The position numbers were made by a program, and so were the translations under genes. Shown here in pieces: positions 24,267 through 33,620 of a stretch of 54,017 nucleotides of DNA. Below the pieces are notes generated by a model, which was given only the letters and a program-made list of their open reading frames with translations, did not search any database and was not told where the DNA came from. The first letter of the stretch is position 1. Every line of letters starts with the position of its first letter. This DNA is from Xanthobacteraceae bacterium (GTDB lineage Bacteria; Pseudomonadota; Alphaproteobacteria; Rhizobiales; Xanthobacteraceae): NCBI GenBank assembly GCA_030037895.1, contig JASHPW010000084.1, positions 1 through 54,017 on the forward strand, in the 5' to 3' direction.

Positions 24267-24944
24267 TTACTGCAGCGACGTTTCGCCCGGCGTCTTGCTC
24301 TTGGCAAGCTCGATCTCGGTGAGGGCGACCAGGATTTCGGCGCGGGTTTTCAAATCCGGCGCCTCCAGCATGGCCTGCTTCTCCGCCGTACCATAGGGCG
24401 ACATCATCGCCAGCGCATTGACCAGCGCTTCGTTGGGGGCGTTCTCGATGCCCTCCCAATCGGCCTTGAGGTTGTTGGCCTTGAGGAAATCCGTGAGCGC
24501 GCGCAGGAGCGCGGCGCGGTCGACCTCGTCCTCGCCCTTGCGCGCGGTGAAGTCATCGATGAACGGCCGATAGGTGACCCGGCATTGCCGGTACGGCGTG
24601 TCGGCGGCAAGCTCCTCCTCGATGCGGAAGCGGGCAACGCCGGTGAGCTGGATCAGATAGCGGCCGTCGCCGCTCTCGGCGAGCTGCGTGATCCGTCCCA
24701 CGCAGCCCACCCGGAACAGTTGCGGCCTGCTCTGGTCCGGCCCGGTATGGACGGGATCGGGTTGGATCATGCCGATGAGACGCGATCCGCGGCGCAGCGC
24801 CTCGTCGGTCATCGCCAGATAGCGCGGCTCGAAAATGTTAAGCGGTATCTGGCCGCGCGGCAGTAGCAATGCGCCCGGCAACGGAAAGACCGGAATGACG
24901 TCGGGCAGATCGTCGGGCCCCTTGTAGATCGCATTCATCGGCAT
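24267..24944 (-). CDS. LON peptidase substrate-binding domain protein
   Basis: Protein of 225 residues made of the N-terminal LON domain only: VIPVFPLPGALLLPRGQIPLNIFEPRYLAMTDEAL, RLIGMIQPDP and VGCVGRITQLAESGDGRYLIQLTGVARFRI. No ATPase or protease domain follows, so it is a stand-alone LON-N protein and not a protease. ATG at 24944 is preferred for its GGAG site; a second ATG at 24938 is possible. It sits between thioredoxin and Trm112 genes, an order seen in related genomes. Confidence 0.88.
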   Translation of the reverse strand: MPMNAIYKGPDDLPDVIPVFPLPGALLLPRGQIPLNIFEPRYLAMTDEALRRGSRLIGMIQPDPVHTGPDQSRPQLFRVGCVGRITQLAESGDGRYLIQLTGVARFRIEEELAADTPYRQCRVTYRPFIDDFTARKGEDEVDRAALLRALTDFLKANNLKADWEGIENAPNEALVNALAMMSPYGTAEKQAMLEAPDLKTRAEILVALTEIELAKSKTPGETSLQ

Positions 24945-25016
24945 GGAGCACTCCGCACGTCGCGCGCGGCCGAATGCGTCCGTCACCTCCCGCGCCGGCG
25001 GGGCCGAGACGAGAGG

Positions 25017-25916
25017 CTACGCAAACAAAATCGAGGAGAGCCGCTTGCGGCCCTCGATCGTGGCCTCATCGGTCGGTCCCCAAGCATCGAAGAGCTGGAC
25101 GAGTTGCTTGCGGGCACCGTCGTCGTTCCATTTGCGGTCGCGTCGGACGATGCCGATCAAGTGGTCGAGCGCCTCCAGCCGGCGGCCTTTGCCGTTGAGC
25201 GCCAGAGCGAGATCGAAGCGCGCCTGATGGTCGAGCGGATCGGCCGCGACCTTCCGTTCCAGCTCGGCGATGGGCCCGATCTTCTTCGCCTGCTCGGCCA
25301 ATTCCAACGCCGCCCGCGCCGCGGCGACCGAGGATTCGTTGCGTTTCGAATCTGGGACCAGGGCGAGCGTCTGCCGCGCCTGGTCGAGCGCGTCGGTCTC
25401 GACATAGCACCGCGCCAGGCCGGCGAGCGCGTGGACGTTGCCGTTGTCCTCGGCGAGAAGCTCAGCGTAAAGGTTCGCCGCGCCGGCCGGATCGCCGCCC
25501 GCCAGCGCCGCATCGGCGGCCTTGATGAGATCCATGGCCTCGCCGTCGATGCTTCCCTTGGTGAGGCGTTCGAGGAACGCCACGACTTGGCTTTCCGGCA
25601 ACGCGCCCATGAAGCCGTCGGCGGGCTGGCCGTTGACGAAGGCGATCACCGCCGGGATCGACTGGATTCCCAACTGGCCGGGAATGGCCGGATGGTCGTC
25701 GATATTCATCTTGACGAGCTTCACCTTGCCCTTGGCGGCGCGCACCGCCTTTTCCAGCACCGGCGTGAGCTGCTTGCACGGGCCGCACCAGGGCGCCCAG
25801 AAATCGACCAACACCGGCTGGCGCTTGGAGTCCTCGATGACGTCCTTGACGAAGGTTTGCGTCGTCGTGTCCTTGACCAACGCGTCCGCGGTGGCGGTTT
25901 GAGCTTGCTGCAACAT
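25017..25916 (-). CDS. thioredoxin-TPR protein of the CnoX/YbbN family
   Basis: Protein of 299 residues: an N-terminal thioredoxin domain (VLVDFWAPWCGPCKQLTPVLEK, redox-active Cys44 and Cys47) followed by TPR-like repeats from about 140 to the end (LYAELLAEDNGNVHALAGLARCYVETDALDQARQTLALVP). CnoX proteins hold clients for GroEL and, in Caulobacter, keep the CxxC pair as here, while E. coli lacks one cysteine. No signal peptide; cytosolic. It starts the minus-strand group with the LON-domain gene downstream. Confidence 0.9.
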   Translation of the reverse strand: MLQQAQTATADALVKDTTTQTFVKDVIEDSKRQPVLVDFWAPWCGPCKQLTPVLEKAVRAAKGKVKLVKMNIDDHPAIPGQLGIQSIPAVIAFVNGQPADGFMGALPESQVVAFLERLTKGSIDGEAMDLIKAADAALAGGDPAGAANLYAELLAEDNGNVHALAGLARCYVETDALDQARQTLALVPDSKRNESSVAAARAALELAEQAKKIGPIAELERKVAADPLDHQARFDLALALNGKGRRLEALDHLIGIVRRDRKWNDDGARKQLVQLFDAWGPTDEATIEGRKRLSSILFA

Positions 25917-26028
25917 GGTCTTGACGTACCTGGCTTCCGGACCCCGATGGCCCCTGTCTGCTCTATTCGCCCGATTAATCTATTCGCCTGATTAAATGGT
26001 GAGAAGGAGGGCGAATGCAATCGCGGTT

Positions 26029-26547
26029 TCAGGCCGCCGCGGCCGAAACCGCCTCGATCCGCGGCCGGTGGCCGGTGGCTTCGAGAAACTTGAGCAGCCC
26101 CTCGCGCGAGACCGTCGTTGTGCCGGTGTTGACCAAGGGATGAAAGTTGAGAGTGTCGTGCGCCATCATAGCGGCGTCGAGGATGACCTTCACCCGAAGG
26201 GCCTTGTCATTGATGACGGCGAACGGGGTCACCGAGCCCGGCTCGACGCCGAGCGTCTCGCGCATGAGATCGGCCGCACCGAAGGAGAACCGCCCGGAGG
26301 CACCGAGCAGGCGGTGCAGCGATTTGAGCTCGATTGCCGCGTCTTCTTGCGCCACCACAAGGTAAACCGCCCCTTTCTTGTCGCGCAGGAACAGGTTCTT
26401 GGTATGGCCGCCGGCGACCGCGCCGCGCCAAGCGCGCGCCTCCTCGACCGTGAATACCGGCGGGTGGCTGACGGTCCGGTGCGCGATGCCGAGGCTGTCC
26501 AAATAGGCAAAAAGTTCGTCCGGCGAGGCGGGCATCGGCGGCTTCAT
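26029..26547 (-). CDS. YbaK/ProX-type aminoacyl-tRNA deacylase
   Basis: Protein of 172 residues of the YbaK/ProRS-editing family. HPPVFTVEEARAWRGAVAGGHTKNLFLRDKKGAVYLVV holds the GxxTKNLF motif with the catalytic Lys, and TPFAVINDKALRVKVILDAAMMAHDTLNFHPLVNTGTTTVSREGLLKFLEATGH is the conserved C-terminal half. Freestanding ProX enzymes hydrolyse Ala-tRNA(Pro) and so prevent misreading of proline codons. The ATG at 26547 is preferred to a TTG at 26571. Confidence 0.9.
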   Translation of the reverse strand: MKPPMPASPDELFAYLDSLGIAHRTVSHPPVFTVEEARAWRGAVAGGHTKNLFLRDKKGAVYLVVAQEDAAIELKSLHRLLGASGRFSFGAADLMRETLGVEPGSVTPFAVINDKALRVKVILDAAMMAHDTLNFHPLVNTGTTTVSREGLLKFLEATGHRPRIEAVSAAAA

Positions 26548-26629
26548 AGGCTGGCGGGGCGACGGTTGCAAAGCCGCGGGCTCTTTGGCATAGCTTGCTG
26601 GCGGCTCTTGCCGCCTACCCTCTTCGGAT

Positions 26630-26704
26630 GCGGGTGTAGCTCAGGGGTAGAGCACAACCTTGCCAAGGTTGGGGTCGTGGGTTCGAATCCCATCGCCCGC
26701 TCCA
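26630..26704 (+). tRNA. tRNA-Gly (anticodon GCC)
   Basis: Full cloverleaf: acceptor GCGGGTG / CGCCCGC, D-arm AGCTCAGGGGTAGAGC, anticodon stem CAACC / GGTTG with loop TTGCCAA (anticodon GCC at 26662-26664), T-arm GTGGGTTCGAATCCCAT, discriminator T and an encoded CCA (26702-26704). The GCC anticodon reads GGC and GGU glycine codons. No integrase or attachment-site repeat is seen nearby. Confidence 0.97.
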
Positions 26705-26822
26705 AATTCAATCATGTCAAAATGAGTCGAACCGCGGCGGCAGGCAGGGCGGCGGCTTGCATTGGCACGCTTGCCATTCAGTGCGAGCATGCTGCCGCCC
26801 ATGGCCATTTCACGAGGACGGC

Positions 26823-28118
26823 ATGCCCGCGCCGAAACCGCCCGCTTTCGAGACATTGAGCTTGCATGCCGGGCAACATCCCGACCCGGTCACGCGCGCG
26901 CGCGCCGTGCCGATCTACCAGACCACGTCGTACCTGTTCGACGATGTCGATCACGCCGCCGGCCTGTTCAACCTGGAACGCGCCGGCCATATCTACACGC
27001 GCATTTCCAATCCGACCACGGCGGTGCTGGAGGAGCGGCTCGCCGCGCTCGAGGCCGGCGTCGGCGCGGTGTGCACGGCGAGCGGCATGGCAGCGATGCA
27101 TCTCGCCATTGTCACGCTTCTCGGCGCCGGCGACCATATCGTCGCCTCCGCCTCGCTCTATGGCGGTAGCATCAATCTCCTCACCCACACGCTGCCGCGC
27201 TTCGGCGTCACCACCACCTTCGTCAAGCCGCGCGATCTCGACGGCCTGCGCGCCGCGATCAAGCCGAACACCCGGCTCGTCATCGCCGAGACCATCGGCA
27301 ATCCCGGCCTCGAAGTGCTCGACATCCCCAAGGTGGCCGAGATCGCGCACGCGGCCGGCATTGCGCTCCTCATCGACAACACCTTTGCGACGCCCTATCT
27401 AAGCCGCCCGCTCGTGCTCGGCGCCGACATCGTCATGCACTCCGTCACCAAATGGATCGGCGGGCACGGCATCGCCATCGGCGGCGCGATTATCGACGGC
27501 GGCCGCTTCGACTGGCAGGCGTCCGGCAAATTCCCGACCCTGACCAAGCCGTATGCCGGCTATCACGGCATCGTCTTCGCCGAGGAGTTTGGTCCCGCCG
27601 CGTTCATCATGCGCGCGCGGGCGGAAGGCTTGCGCGACTTCGGCGCGTGCCTGTCCCCCGTCAACGCCTTCCACCTGCTGCAGGGCGTGGAGACGCTGGC
27701 GCTGCGCATGGAACGGCACATGGAGAATACCGCGGCGGTGCTCAATTTCCTGTGCGATCATCCGGCGGTCGAGTGGGTGCTGCATCCATCCCTCGACACG
27801 CATCCGGATCACGCGCTGGCGCGAAAGCTGCTGCCCAAAGGCGCGGGCGCAATCGTCAGCTTCGGCATCAAGGGCGGCCGCACGGCCGGGCGCAAATTCA
27901 TCGAGGCGGTGCGGCTCGCAAGCCACCTCGCCAATGTCGGCGACGCCAAGACGCTGGTGATCCATCCCGCGAGCACCACGCATCAGCAGATGGATGCGGC
28001 GGCGCTCGCCGCCGGCGGCGTCGGCGAGGAGCTGGTGCGCATCTCGGTCGGGCTGGAGGCCGCAAGCGACATCCTCAACGATTTCGGCCAGGCCTTGCGC
28101 GCCTCGCAAAAGGCCTGA
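26823..28118 (+). CDS. metY: O-acetylhomoserine sulfhydrylase (MetY-type)
   Basis: PLP enzyme of the Cys/Met metabolism (gamma) family, 431 residues, typical for MetY. FETLSLHAGQHPDPVTRARAVPIYQTTSY, RISNPTTAVLEERLAALEAG, ASGMAAMHLAI and Lys210 in MHSVTKWIGGHG (PLP lysine) are seen, and the protein ends GEELVRISVGLEAASDILNDFGQAL. It converts O-acetylhomoserine and sulfide to homocysteine. ATG at 26823 has a GAGGA site. No SAM-II riboswitch is visible in the leader. The hydrolase gene starts two bases after the stop. Confidence 0.9.
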   Translation: MPAPKPPAFETLSLHAGQHPDPVTRARAVPIYQTTSYLFDDVDHAAGLFNLERAGHIYTRISNPTTAVLEERLAALEAGVGAVCTASGMAAMHLAIVTLLGAGDHIVASASLYGGSINLLTHTLPRFGVTTTFVKPRDLDGLRAAIKPNTRLVIAETIGNPGLEVLDIPKVAEIAHAAGIALLIDNTFATPYLSRPLVLGADIVMHSVTKWIGGHGIAIGGAIIDGGRFDWQASGKFPTLTKPYAGYHGIVFAEEFGPAAFIMRARAEGLRDFGACLSPVNAFHLLQGVETLALRMERHMENTAAVLNFLCDHPAVEWVLHPSLDTHPDHALARKLLPKGAGAIVSFGIKGGRTAGRKFIEAVRLASHLANVGDAKTLVIHPASTTHQQMDAAALAAGGVGEELVRISVGLEAASDILNDFGQALRASQKA

Positions 28119-28119
28119 C

Positions 28120-28911
28120 ATGCGGCTCATCGTTGACGGCGCCGAGACATTCGCCTCGACCGGCGGCCGCGATTTCGACGCGGCACTGCCGGCGGTCGTT
28201 TTTCTGCATGGCGCCGGCCTCGATCATTCGGTCTGGGCGCTGCTCGCCCGTTCGTTCGCGCATCGCGGATTCGGCGTGCTCGCTCCTGATCTTCCCGGCC
28301 ACGGCCGCTCGGGCGGCGCGGCGCTCTCCTCGATCGACGCGCTCGCCGACTGGACGGCGGCGCTGATCGACGCCGCGGGAGTGCGCGCGGCCCGGCTCAT
28401 CGGCCATTCGATGGGATCCTTGGCGGCATTGGAGACGACGGCGCGCCATCCGCAAAAGGTCACGGGCCTCGGCCTGATTGCAGCAGCAGCCGCCGTTCCG
28501 GTCTCCGCTGATCTGCTCACTGCGGCCAAGACCGGCGACCATGCGGCCATCGATATGATTTCGCTGTGGGGCTACGGCTACCGGGCGAGTTTGGGCGGCT
28601 CCGCGGCGCCGGGCCTGTGGATGCTGGGCGGCGCCGAGCGCCTGCTCGAACGCGCCCGTCCCGGCGTCATCTTCGCCGACCTTGCCGCCTGCAACGATTA
28701 TCGCGACGGGCTCGCCGCGGCGGCCAAGGCGGCCGTGCCGTCGGTCGTGGTCCTCGGCGGCCGCGATCTGATGATTCCGGTGAAGGGCGGCAAGGCGCTT
28801 GCCGCCGCGCTCCCGCAGTGCCGCCTCACCGTGCTCGAAGGCGCCGGCCACATGCTGATGAGCGAGCGCCCCGACGAGGTGCTCGCCGCGCTTGCCGCGC
28901 TGCGGATGTGA
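28120..28911 (+). CDS. alpha/beta-fold hydrolase
   Basis: Protein of 263 residues: VVFLHGAGLDHSVWA (oxyanion region), Ser97 nucleophile in LIGHSMGSLAAL, and a late Asp (VVLGGRDLMIP) and His (LEGAGHMLMSERPDEV) complete the triad. The start ATG lies two bases after the metY stop, so the genes are cotranscribed and probably linked in function; a role in releasing homoserine esters is possible but unproven. No signal peptide, so cytosolic. Confidence 0.88.
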   Translation: MRLIVDGAETFASTGGRDFDAALPAVVFLHGAGLDHSVWALLARSFAHRGFGVLAPDLPGHGRSGGAALSSIDALADWTAALIDAAGVRAARLIGHSMGSLAALETTARHPQKVTGLGLIAAAAAVPVSADLLTAAKTGDHAAIDMISLWGYGYRASLGGSAAPGLWMLGGAERLLERARPGVIFADLAACNDYRDGLAAAAKAAVPSVVVLGGRDLMIPVKGGKALAAALPQCRLTVLEGAGHMLMSERPDEVLAALAALRM

Positions 28912-28952
28912 TCGGCCGCGCGCGCCGCTCGCTGAAGCCGGTCACAAGCGGA

Positions 28953-29777
28953 TCAGAAGAAAGCCATGGTGCGGATTTCGATGCTTTCGCGCATCGGCGC
29001 GTTGGGCGGCGTGTTGGGATCCTCGAACGCGCAGTGGCCGACAAAACGCGCGCGCCCGTCGGTTTCAGATTCGTAGGTCTTGAGCAGGATCACGTGTTCC
29101 GGCGTCATGCGCGGAAAGTACCACCAGCGGTGCTGCGGCGAGTGCCGCATGACGAAAATCTCGCCGTCACGGTCGCGGTAGCGCAGCTTCATGGTGATGA
29201 AATCCTTTTCCGTGGACGTGGTGACGTCGCACATCGCCAGCGGCCGCTCTTCGACCGTGCGCTTCAACGGCTTCCAGAAATTGTAGAACGCGACCCTGTG
29301 CTTGAGCAGCTTATCGGCCTCCTCGGGCAGGAGCTGGCGCACGCGCAGCGGTCCCGAATTCGCCGTGTAATCGCAATGGATGTTCATCACCGGGGAGCGC
29401 CGCGAGGTGGAGTGCTCGGAATGCGTCTGGCCGACATTGCTCTGGGCGCGGATGGTGTGATCGAAGACGGCCACGCGCTTGGCGCCGACCTCTCGCCTCA
29501 CGAATTCGGTAACGTCGGGATAGAACCGCGCGCGGATCGCGCCGTCGTCGTCCCATTGCTGAAACGTCGAGTGGAATTCACACAGGGCAAAGCCTTCGCG
29601 GTCGAGCGAAAACGATCGCGCGCGGTCCCAGCCGTCGAGGACCGTCATTTCGCGCGGATCGTCGCCAGCCTCGCGCCATTTGGTACCCGGCGGCGGCTCG
29701 TAGAAATAAACCTCCGGAGCGACGCCGGTGTCCCGCGTGTATCTGAAAGTCGATCTGACGGTGGTCTGGCCGGTCAT
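28953..29777 (-). CDS. CmcJ/NvfI-family oxidoreductase
   Basis: Protein of 274 residues similar to the CmcJ/AsaB group, which includes cephamycin and fungal metabolite enzymes and is thought to use iron. FRYTRDTGVAPEVYFYEPPPGTKW at the start, VMNIHCDYTANSGP with the HxD pair expected for iron ligands, YNFWKPLKRTVEERPLAMCDV and WWYFPRMTPEHVILLKTYES are typical. The substrate is unknown. It is on the minus strand, followed upstream by a GST gene, and may act on a glutathione-linked or aromatic substrate. Confidence 0.75.
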   Translation of the reverse strand: MTGQTTVRSTFRYTRDTGVAPEVYFYEPPPGTKWREAGDDPREMTVLDGWDRARSFSLDREGFALCEFHSTFQQWDDDGAIRARFYPDVTEFVRREVGAKRVAVFDHTIRAQSNVGQTHSEHSTSRRSPVMNIHCDYTANSGPLRVRQLLPEEADKLLKHRVAFYNFWKPLKRTVEERPLAMCDVTTSTEKDFITMKLRYRDRDGEIFVMRHSPQHRWWYFPRMTPEHVILLKTYESETDGRARFVGHCAFEDPNTPPNAPMRESIEIRTMAFF

Positions 29778-29841
29778 TATTTCTTGGTCCTTGCGGTCAC
29801 GGAAGGCCCCGACGCCGGCGTCGCGGCAGGCGCGGGACCGA

Positions 29842-30483
29842 TCAGTGCGGCTGCAGCGCCGCCTCGACCGCGCCCTGCGTCTTGCGCCAGCACGGCAGCT
29901 TTTCGATCTCCCCCATCCAGCGCCTGAGGTTGGGAAACTCGTCGAGCGGCAGGCCCTGCCGCTTGTGCACGTGCATCGGCGCCGCCACGGCAATGTCGGC
30001 GATCGTCACCTCCTCGCCCGCGAGCCATTTGGATTTGGCGAGGCGGGCATCGAGGATGCCGGCGAGCTGGCGCCAGTTCGGCGCTTCCTTCTCCAGGAGC
30101 GCCTTGTCCGGCGGGGCGCCCATGAGCGGCTTGACCGCGTTCTCGATGAAGAAGGTGTAGCAACTCGGCTGCCAAGCTGAGACTTCCCACAACAGCCAAC
30201 GATTGACGTCGGCGCGCTTCCTCAGGTCCTTGGGATAATGTTTGTCGGAGCCGCTCAGATCGGCCGCGTATTGCAGGATCGCATCGGATTCCCAGAGCGC
30301 AAAATCGCCGTCTTTCGCGGCCGGCAGCCTGCCGTTCGGATTGATCGCGAGATAGTCGGGCTGCTTATGGGCGCCGGTGAAATAGTTGACGTGCTTGATC
30401 TCATACGGCATGCCGAGCAACTCCAAGCCCGCCAGCACCTTGCGGCTATTGATGGTGGCCGGGTCGAGATATACCTGCAACAT
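29842..30483 (-). CDS. glutathione S-transferase family protein
   Basis: Protein of 213 residues with the GST N-terminal domain (MLQVYLDPATINSRKVLAGLELLGMPYEIKHVNYFTGAHKQPDYLAINPNGRLPAAKDGDFALWESDAILQYAADL) and a helical C-terminal domain. GGGAGGAG precedes the ATG at 30483. The gene starts the minus-strand pair with the CmcJ-like gene. The other GST in the window (23320) is only distantly similar. Substrate not known. Confidence 0.88.
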   Translation of the reverse strand: MLQVYLDPATINSRKVLAGLELLGMPYEIKHVNYFTGAHKQPDYLAINPNGRLPAAKDGDFALWESDAILQYAADLSGSDKHYPKDLRKRADVNRWLLWEVSAWQPSCYTFFIENAVKPLMGAPPDKALLEKEAPNWRQLAGILDARLAKSKWLAGEEVTIADIAVAAPMHVHKRQGLPLDEFPNLRRWMGEIEKLPCWRKTQGAVEAALQPH

Positions 30484-30725
30484 GACTGCTCCTCCCTGCG
30501 GCTTTTGTTGTTCGGCTTGTCCCGGAATAACGGCACAGTGGTAGCATTCTCGCCTGGTATCGGCAACGCGGTACACCGCAATGGCGGCGCTGCAACGTGG
30601 GATGTGTCCCGCTGTGCGCTTCCAGTTTTGCTCGGAACTGCGGCGTTGTTGAAAGACCGCCGGGATGGCGGCTTGGCGACGAGCCGTGACCATGCGGCCG
30701 TTGTCGGTGGCGTCGACCGCCTTTG
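30484..30725. other. 240-base spacer between the GST and gamma-glutamyltransferase genes
   Basis: No plausible coding frame with a start and ribosome-binding site is seen here. It contains the GST promoter on one side. I see no repeat or regulator site I can name. Confidence 0.4.
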
Positions 30726-32453
30726 TTAATAGCCCGCCGCGAGCGCGCCGCGGGTGCGCGGATCGGCCGCGCCGACAAAGCCCGCGGGCGTCACCAGGAT
30801 CGAATTGGCCGAGGTCGGCAGCCGGCGCACGCGGACACTGTCGCCGCGCGCTTCGAGTGCGGCGATGAGATCGCCCGACAGCCCCGGCTCGGCGAAGACG
30901 GTGTCGGGCATCCATTGATCGTAGACGCGCGGCGCCGATACCGCGTCGGCGATATCCATGCCGCGGTCGATCACGTCGATCACGACCTGCAGCACCGCAT
31001 TGATGATAAGACTGCCGCCCGGCGAGCCGGTGACGAGAAACGGCTTGCCGTCCTTGAGCACGATCGTCGGCGTCATCGACGACAGCGGCCGCTTGCCCGG
31101 CGCCGGCGCGTTGGCCTCGTAGCCGAGGAGACCATAGGCATTGGGTACCTCCGGTTTGACGGCGAAATCATCAAGCTCGTTGTTGAGAAGGACACCGGTG
31201 CCGGCGGCGACCAGACCGACGCCATAGCTGAAGTTGAGCGTATAGGTGTTGGCGACGGCGTTGCCGAACCGGTCGATGACGGAAAAATGCGTAGTGTTGC
31301 GGCCTTCCGGCCGCCCGCCGCCGCCGCGACCGAGATCGCGCGCCGGCGTCGCGCGCGCCGGATCGATGGTGGCGCGCCACGCCGCGGCATAGCTCTTCGA
31401 AGTGAGCCGCGCGACCGGAACCTGCACGCGATCGGGATCGCCGAGGAACAACGCGCGATCGGCATAGGCGCGCTTCATCGCCTCGACCATCAGGAACAGC
31501 GCCTGCGCCGCGTCCGCGTGCGCAAGATCGTAGCCTTCGAGGATATTGAGCATCTCGATCAGCGCAACGCCGCCGGAGGACGGCGGCGGCATGGAGACGA
31601 TGTCATAACCGCGATAGGTGCCGCGCACCGGCGTGCGCTCGACGGCGCGATAGGCCTTGAGATCGTCGAGCGTCATCACGCCGCCGGCGGCGTCAATGGC
31701 GGCGGCGATTTTCTCCGCGACCGCGCCCTGGTAGAACGCCCGCGGGCCGTCGCGGGCGATCGCTTCGAGCGTGTTGGCGAGGTCTGGTTGAACGAGCCGG
31801 TCGCCGGGAGCGAGCACGTCGCCATCCGGCTTGAGAAAGATTTGCGCCGAGGAGGGCCAGCGCTTGAGCCGCGCCTGGTCCCTGGACAGGGAATCCGCCG
31901 TGTCGTCGGCAACGGCAAAGCCGTCGCGGGCGAGCGCGATCGCCGGCGCGATCAGATCGGCGAGCGTGAAATGACCCGAGCCGTATTTCTCTTCAGCGAG
32001 CGCGAGCCCGGCGACCGTGCCCGGCACGCCGATCGAGAGCGCGGAATCGCGCGATTTCCACGGATCGGCATTGCCTTGCGCGTCGAGGAAGGATTTTTCG
32101 TTGATCGCCTGCGGCGCCGTCTCGCGATAGTCGATCGTGGTATCGCCGCCGCCGGCGCGATGAATGACCATGAAGCCGCCGCCGCCGATATTGCCGGCGC
32201 GCGGATAGGTCACGGCAAGAGCGAAGCCGACGGCGACCGCGGCATCGACCGCATTGCCGCCCTTGCGCAGAATGTCGACGCCGACGCGCGCCGCCTGCGC
32301 TTCCTGCGCCACCACCATGCCGTTCTTGGCGGCGACGGCCTGCGCCTGCCCGATCTCAGAGTCGAGACGGTCTGCGCCGCGCGCCAAGAGCGGCAGCGAC
32401 AGAAGGCCGACAAGCGTAAATGATACAAGTTTTTGCCGGGAGGGTCCGTTCAT
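30726..32453 (-). CDS. ggt: gamma-glutamyltransferase
   Basis: Secreted Ntn-hydrolase of 575 residues that cleaves gamma-glutamyl bonds, for example in glutathione. The N-terminus MNGPSRQKLVSFTLVGLLSLPLLARG is a signal peptide. The self-cleavage site is at Thr387 in GRNTTHFSVID, the nucleophile of the small subunit; PSSGGVALIEMLNILEG and the final GSPGGSLIINAVLQVVIDV are also family marks. With the GST and CmcJ-like genes nearby, extracellular processing of glutathione conjugates is plausible but is inference. Confidence 0.92.
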   Translation of the reverse strand: MNGPSRQKLVSFTLVGLLSLPLLARGADRLDSEIGQAQAVAAKNGMVVAQEAQAARVGVDILRKGGNAVDAAVAVGFALAVTYPRAGNIGGGGFMVIHRAGGGDTTIDYRETAPQAINEKSFLDAQGNADPWKSRDSALSIGVPGTVAGLALAEEKYGSGHFTLADLIAPAIALARDGFAVADDTADSLSRDQARLKRWPSSAQIFLKPDGDVLAPGDRLVQPDLANTLEAIARDGPRAFYQGAVAEKIAAAIDAAGGVMTLDDLKAYRAVERTPVRGTYRGYDIVSMPPPSSGGVALIEMLNILEGYDLAHADAAQALFLMVEAMKRAYADRALFLGDPDRVQVPVARLTSKSYAAAWRATIDPARATPARDLGRGGGGRPEGRNTTHFSVIDRFGNAVANTYTLNFSYGVGLVAAGTGVLLNNELDDFAVKPEVPNAYGLLGYEANAPAPGKRPLSSMTPTIVLKDGKPFLVTGSPGGSLIINAVLQVVIDVIDRGMDIADAVSAPRVYDQWMPDTVFAEPGLSGDLIAALEARGDSVRVRRLPTSANSILVTPAGFVGAADPRTRGALAAGY

Positions 32454-32528
32454 CGCCCGAATTAATCAGGCAAAAGCGATATACTGCAACCGTTTCCGAA
32501 GCCCGCAGGCACGCGTCGTCCGCGGCTG

Positions 32529-33620
32529 TCATGCGGATTGGAGAGCTGCCAGTACCGCTTTTGCCACCGCCCGCGTTCCGTCGGCGCCGCCAAATTCGCG
32601 CGGCTTGACGCCGCCGGCGAAGGCGCGATCGACGGCCGCTTCGATGCGTCGGGCCGCTTCCTCGGCGGGAGCATGATTGAATTTATCGGCGAGCCAATCG
32701 AGCATCATGGCGGCCGAGAGGATCATCGCCGCGGGGTTGGCGAGGCCTTTGCCCATGATATCGGGCGCTGTGCCATGACAGGGCTGGAACACGGCATGTG
32801 CATCGCCGATATCAGCCGACGGCGCCATGCCCATGCCGCCGACCAACCCGGCGGCGAGATCGGAGAGAATATCGCCGAACATATTTTCGGTGACGAGCAC
32901 GTCGAAATTCCACGGCCGCTGCACCAGGGCGGCGGCGCAGGCATCGACGTAAATGCGCTCGGCGCGCAGATTGGGATGGCGCGCCGCGCACTCGTCAAAA
33001 GTCTCGCGAAAGAAGGCAAAAGCGCGGAAGATGTTGGCTTTGTCGACGCAATGTATGAGCCCTTTGCCACCGCGCTGCAGCCGCCGCTCGGCGAGGCGCA
33101 GCGCGAATTCGAAAATGCGCCGCGAGGCTTTGCGGGTGATCACGAGCGTCTCGCGGGCCTCCTCTGGCGCTACCACGCCCTTGCCCATAGACGCAAACAG
33201 GCCTTCGGTCGATTCGCGAATAACAACGAGATCGATGCCGAACGTGTCGGCGCCGACGATCGGACTCGGCACACCCGGTAGAAGCCGCGCCGGGCGCAAG
33301 CCGGCGTAGAGGTCGAAGGTAAAGCGCAGCTCCACCTGCGGTGCGATCTCGGTGCCGTCGGAATAGCGAACATGCGGCAGTCCGCAGGCGCCGAGCAGAA
33401 TGGCATCGGCCTCCGCGCACAATTTGAGCGTCTCCTGCGGCAGCGCCGTGCCGGCCGCGAGATAATGTCCGGCACCGGCGGGTGCCTTGCTGAAGCGGAA
33501 TTTCAATCCGGGTGTCGTTGTCTCCACCACGCGCAGAACTTCCAGCGCCGGCGCCATCACCTCGGGCCCGATGCCGTCGCCGGCGAGTACGGCGATGTGG
33601 AAGCTGTCGTTGGCAAGCAT
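32529..33620 (-). CDS. isocitrate/isopropylmalate dehydrogenase-family protein
   Basis: Protein of 363 residues: FHIAVLAGDGIGPEVMAPALEVL, LLGACGLPHVRYSDGTEI, VIRESTEGLFASM, KANIFRAFAFF, and FGDILSDLAAGLVGGMGMAPSADIGD (metal-binding Asp pair and NAD-binding region) follow the LeuB/tartrate dehydrogenase pattern. The substrate could be isopropylmalate, tartrate or a similar 2-hydroxy acid; a single leuB for leucine synthesis may be elsewhere. The ATG at 33620 is chosen over 33668. It is cotranscribed upstream of ggt or alone; spacing to ggt is 75 bases. Confidence 0.85.
   Translation of the reverse strand: MLANDSFHIAVLAGDGIGPEVMAPALEVLRVVETTTPGLKFRFSKAPAGAGHYLAAGTALPQETLKLCAEADAILLGACGLPHVRYSDGTEIAPQVELRFTFDLYAGLRPARLLPGVPSPIVGADTFGIDLVVIRESTEGLFASMGKGVVAPEEARETLVITRKASRRIFEFALRLAERRLQRGGKGLIHCVDKANIFRAFAFFRETFDECAARHPNLRAERIYVDACAAALVQRPWNFDVLVTENMFGDILSDLAAGLVGGMGMAPSADIGDAHAVFQPCHGTAPDIMGKGLANPAAMILSAAMMLDWLADKFNHAPAEEAARRIEAAVDRAFAGGVKPREFGGADGTRAVAKAVLAALQSA

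Noticed and set aside
26630-26704. tRNA-Gly as an attachment site of an integrated element
   Set aside because: No integrase gene or repeated 3' tRNA end is seen in the neighbourhood.
26705-26822. SAM-II riboswitch in front of metY
   Set aside because: I looked for the usual SAM-II core before this methionine gene and did not find the conserved sequence or pseudoknot.
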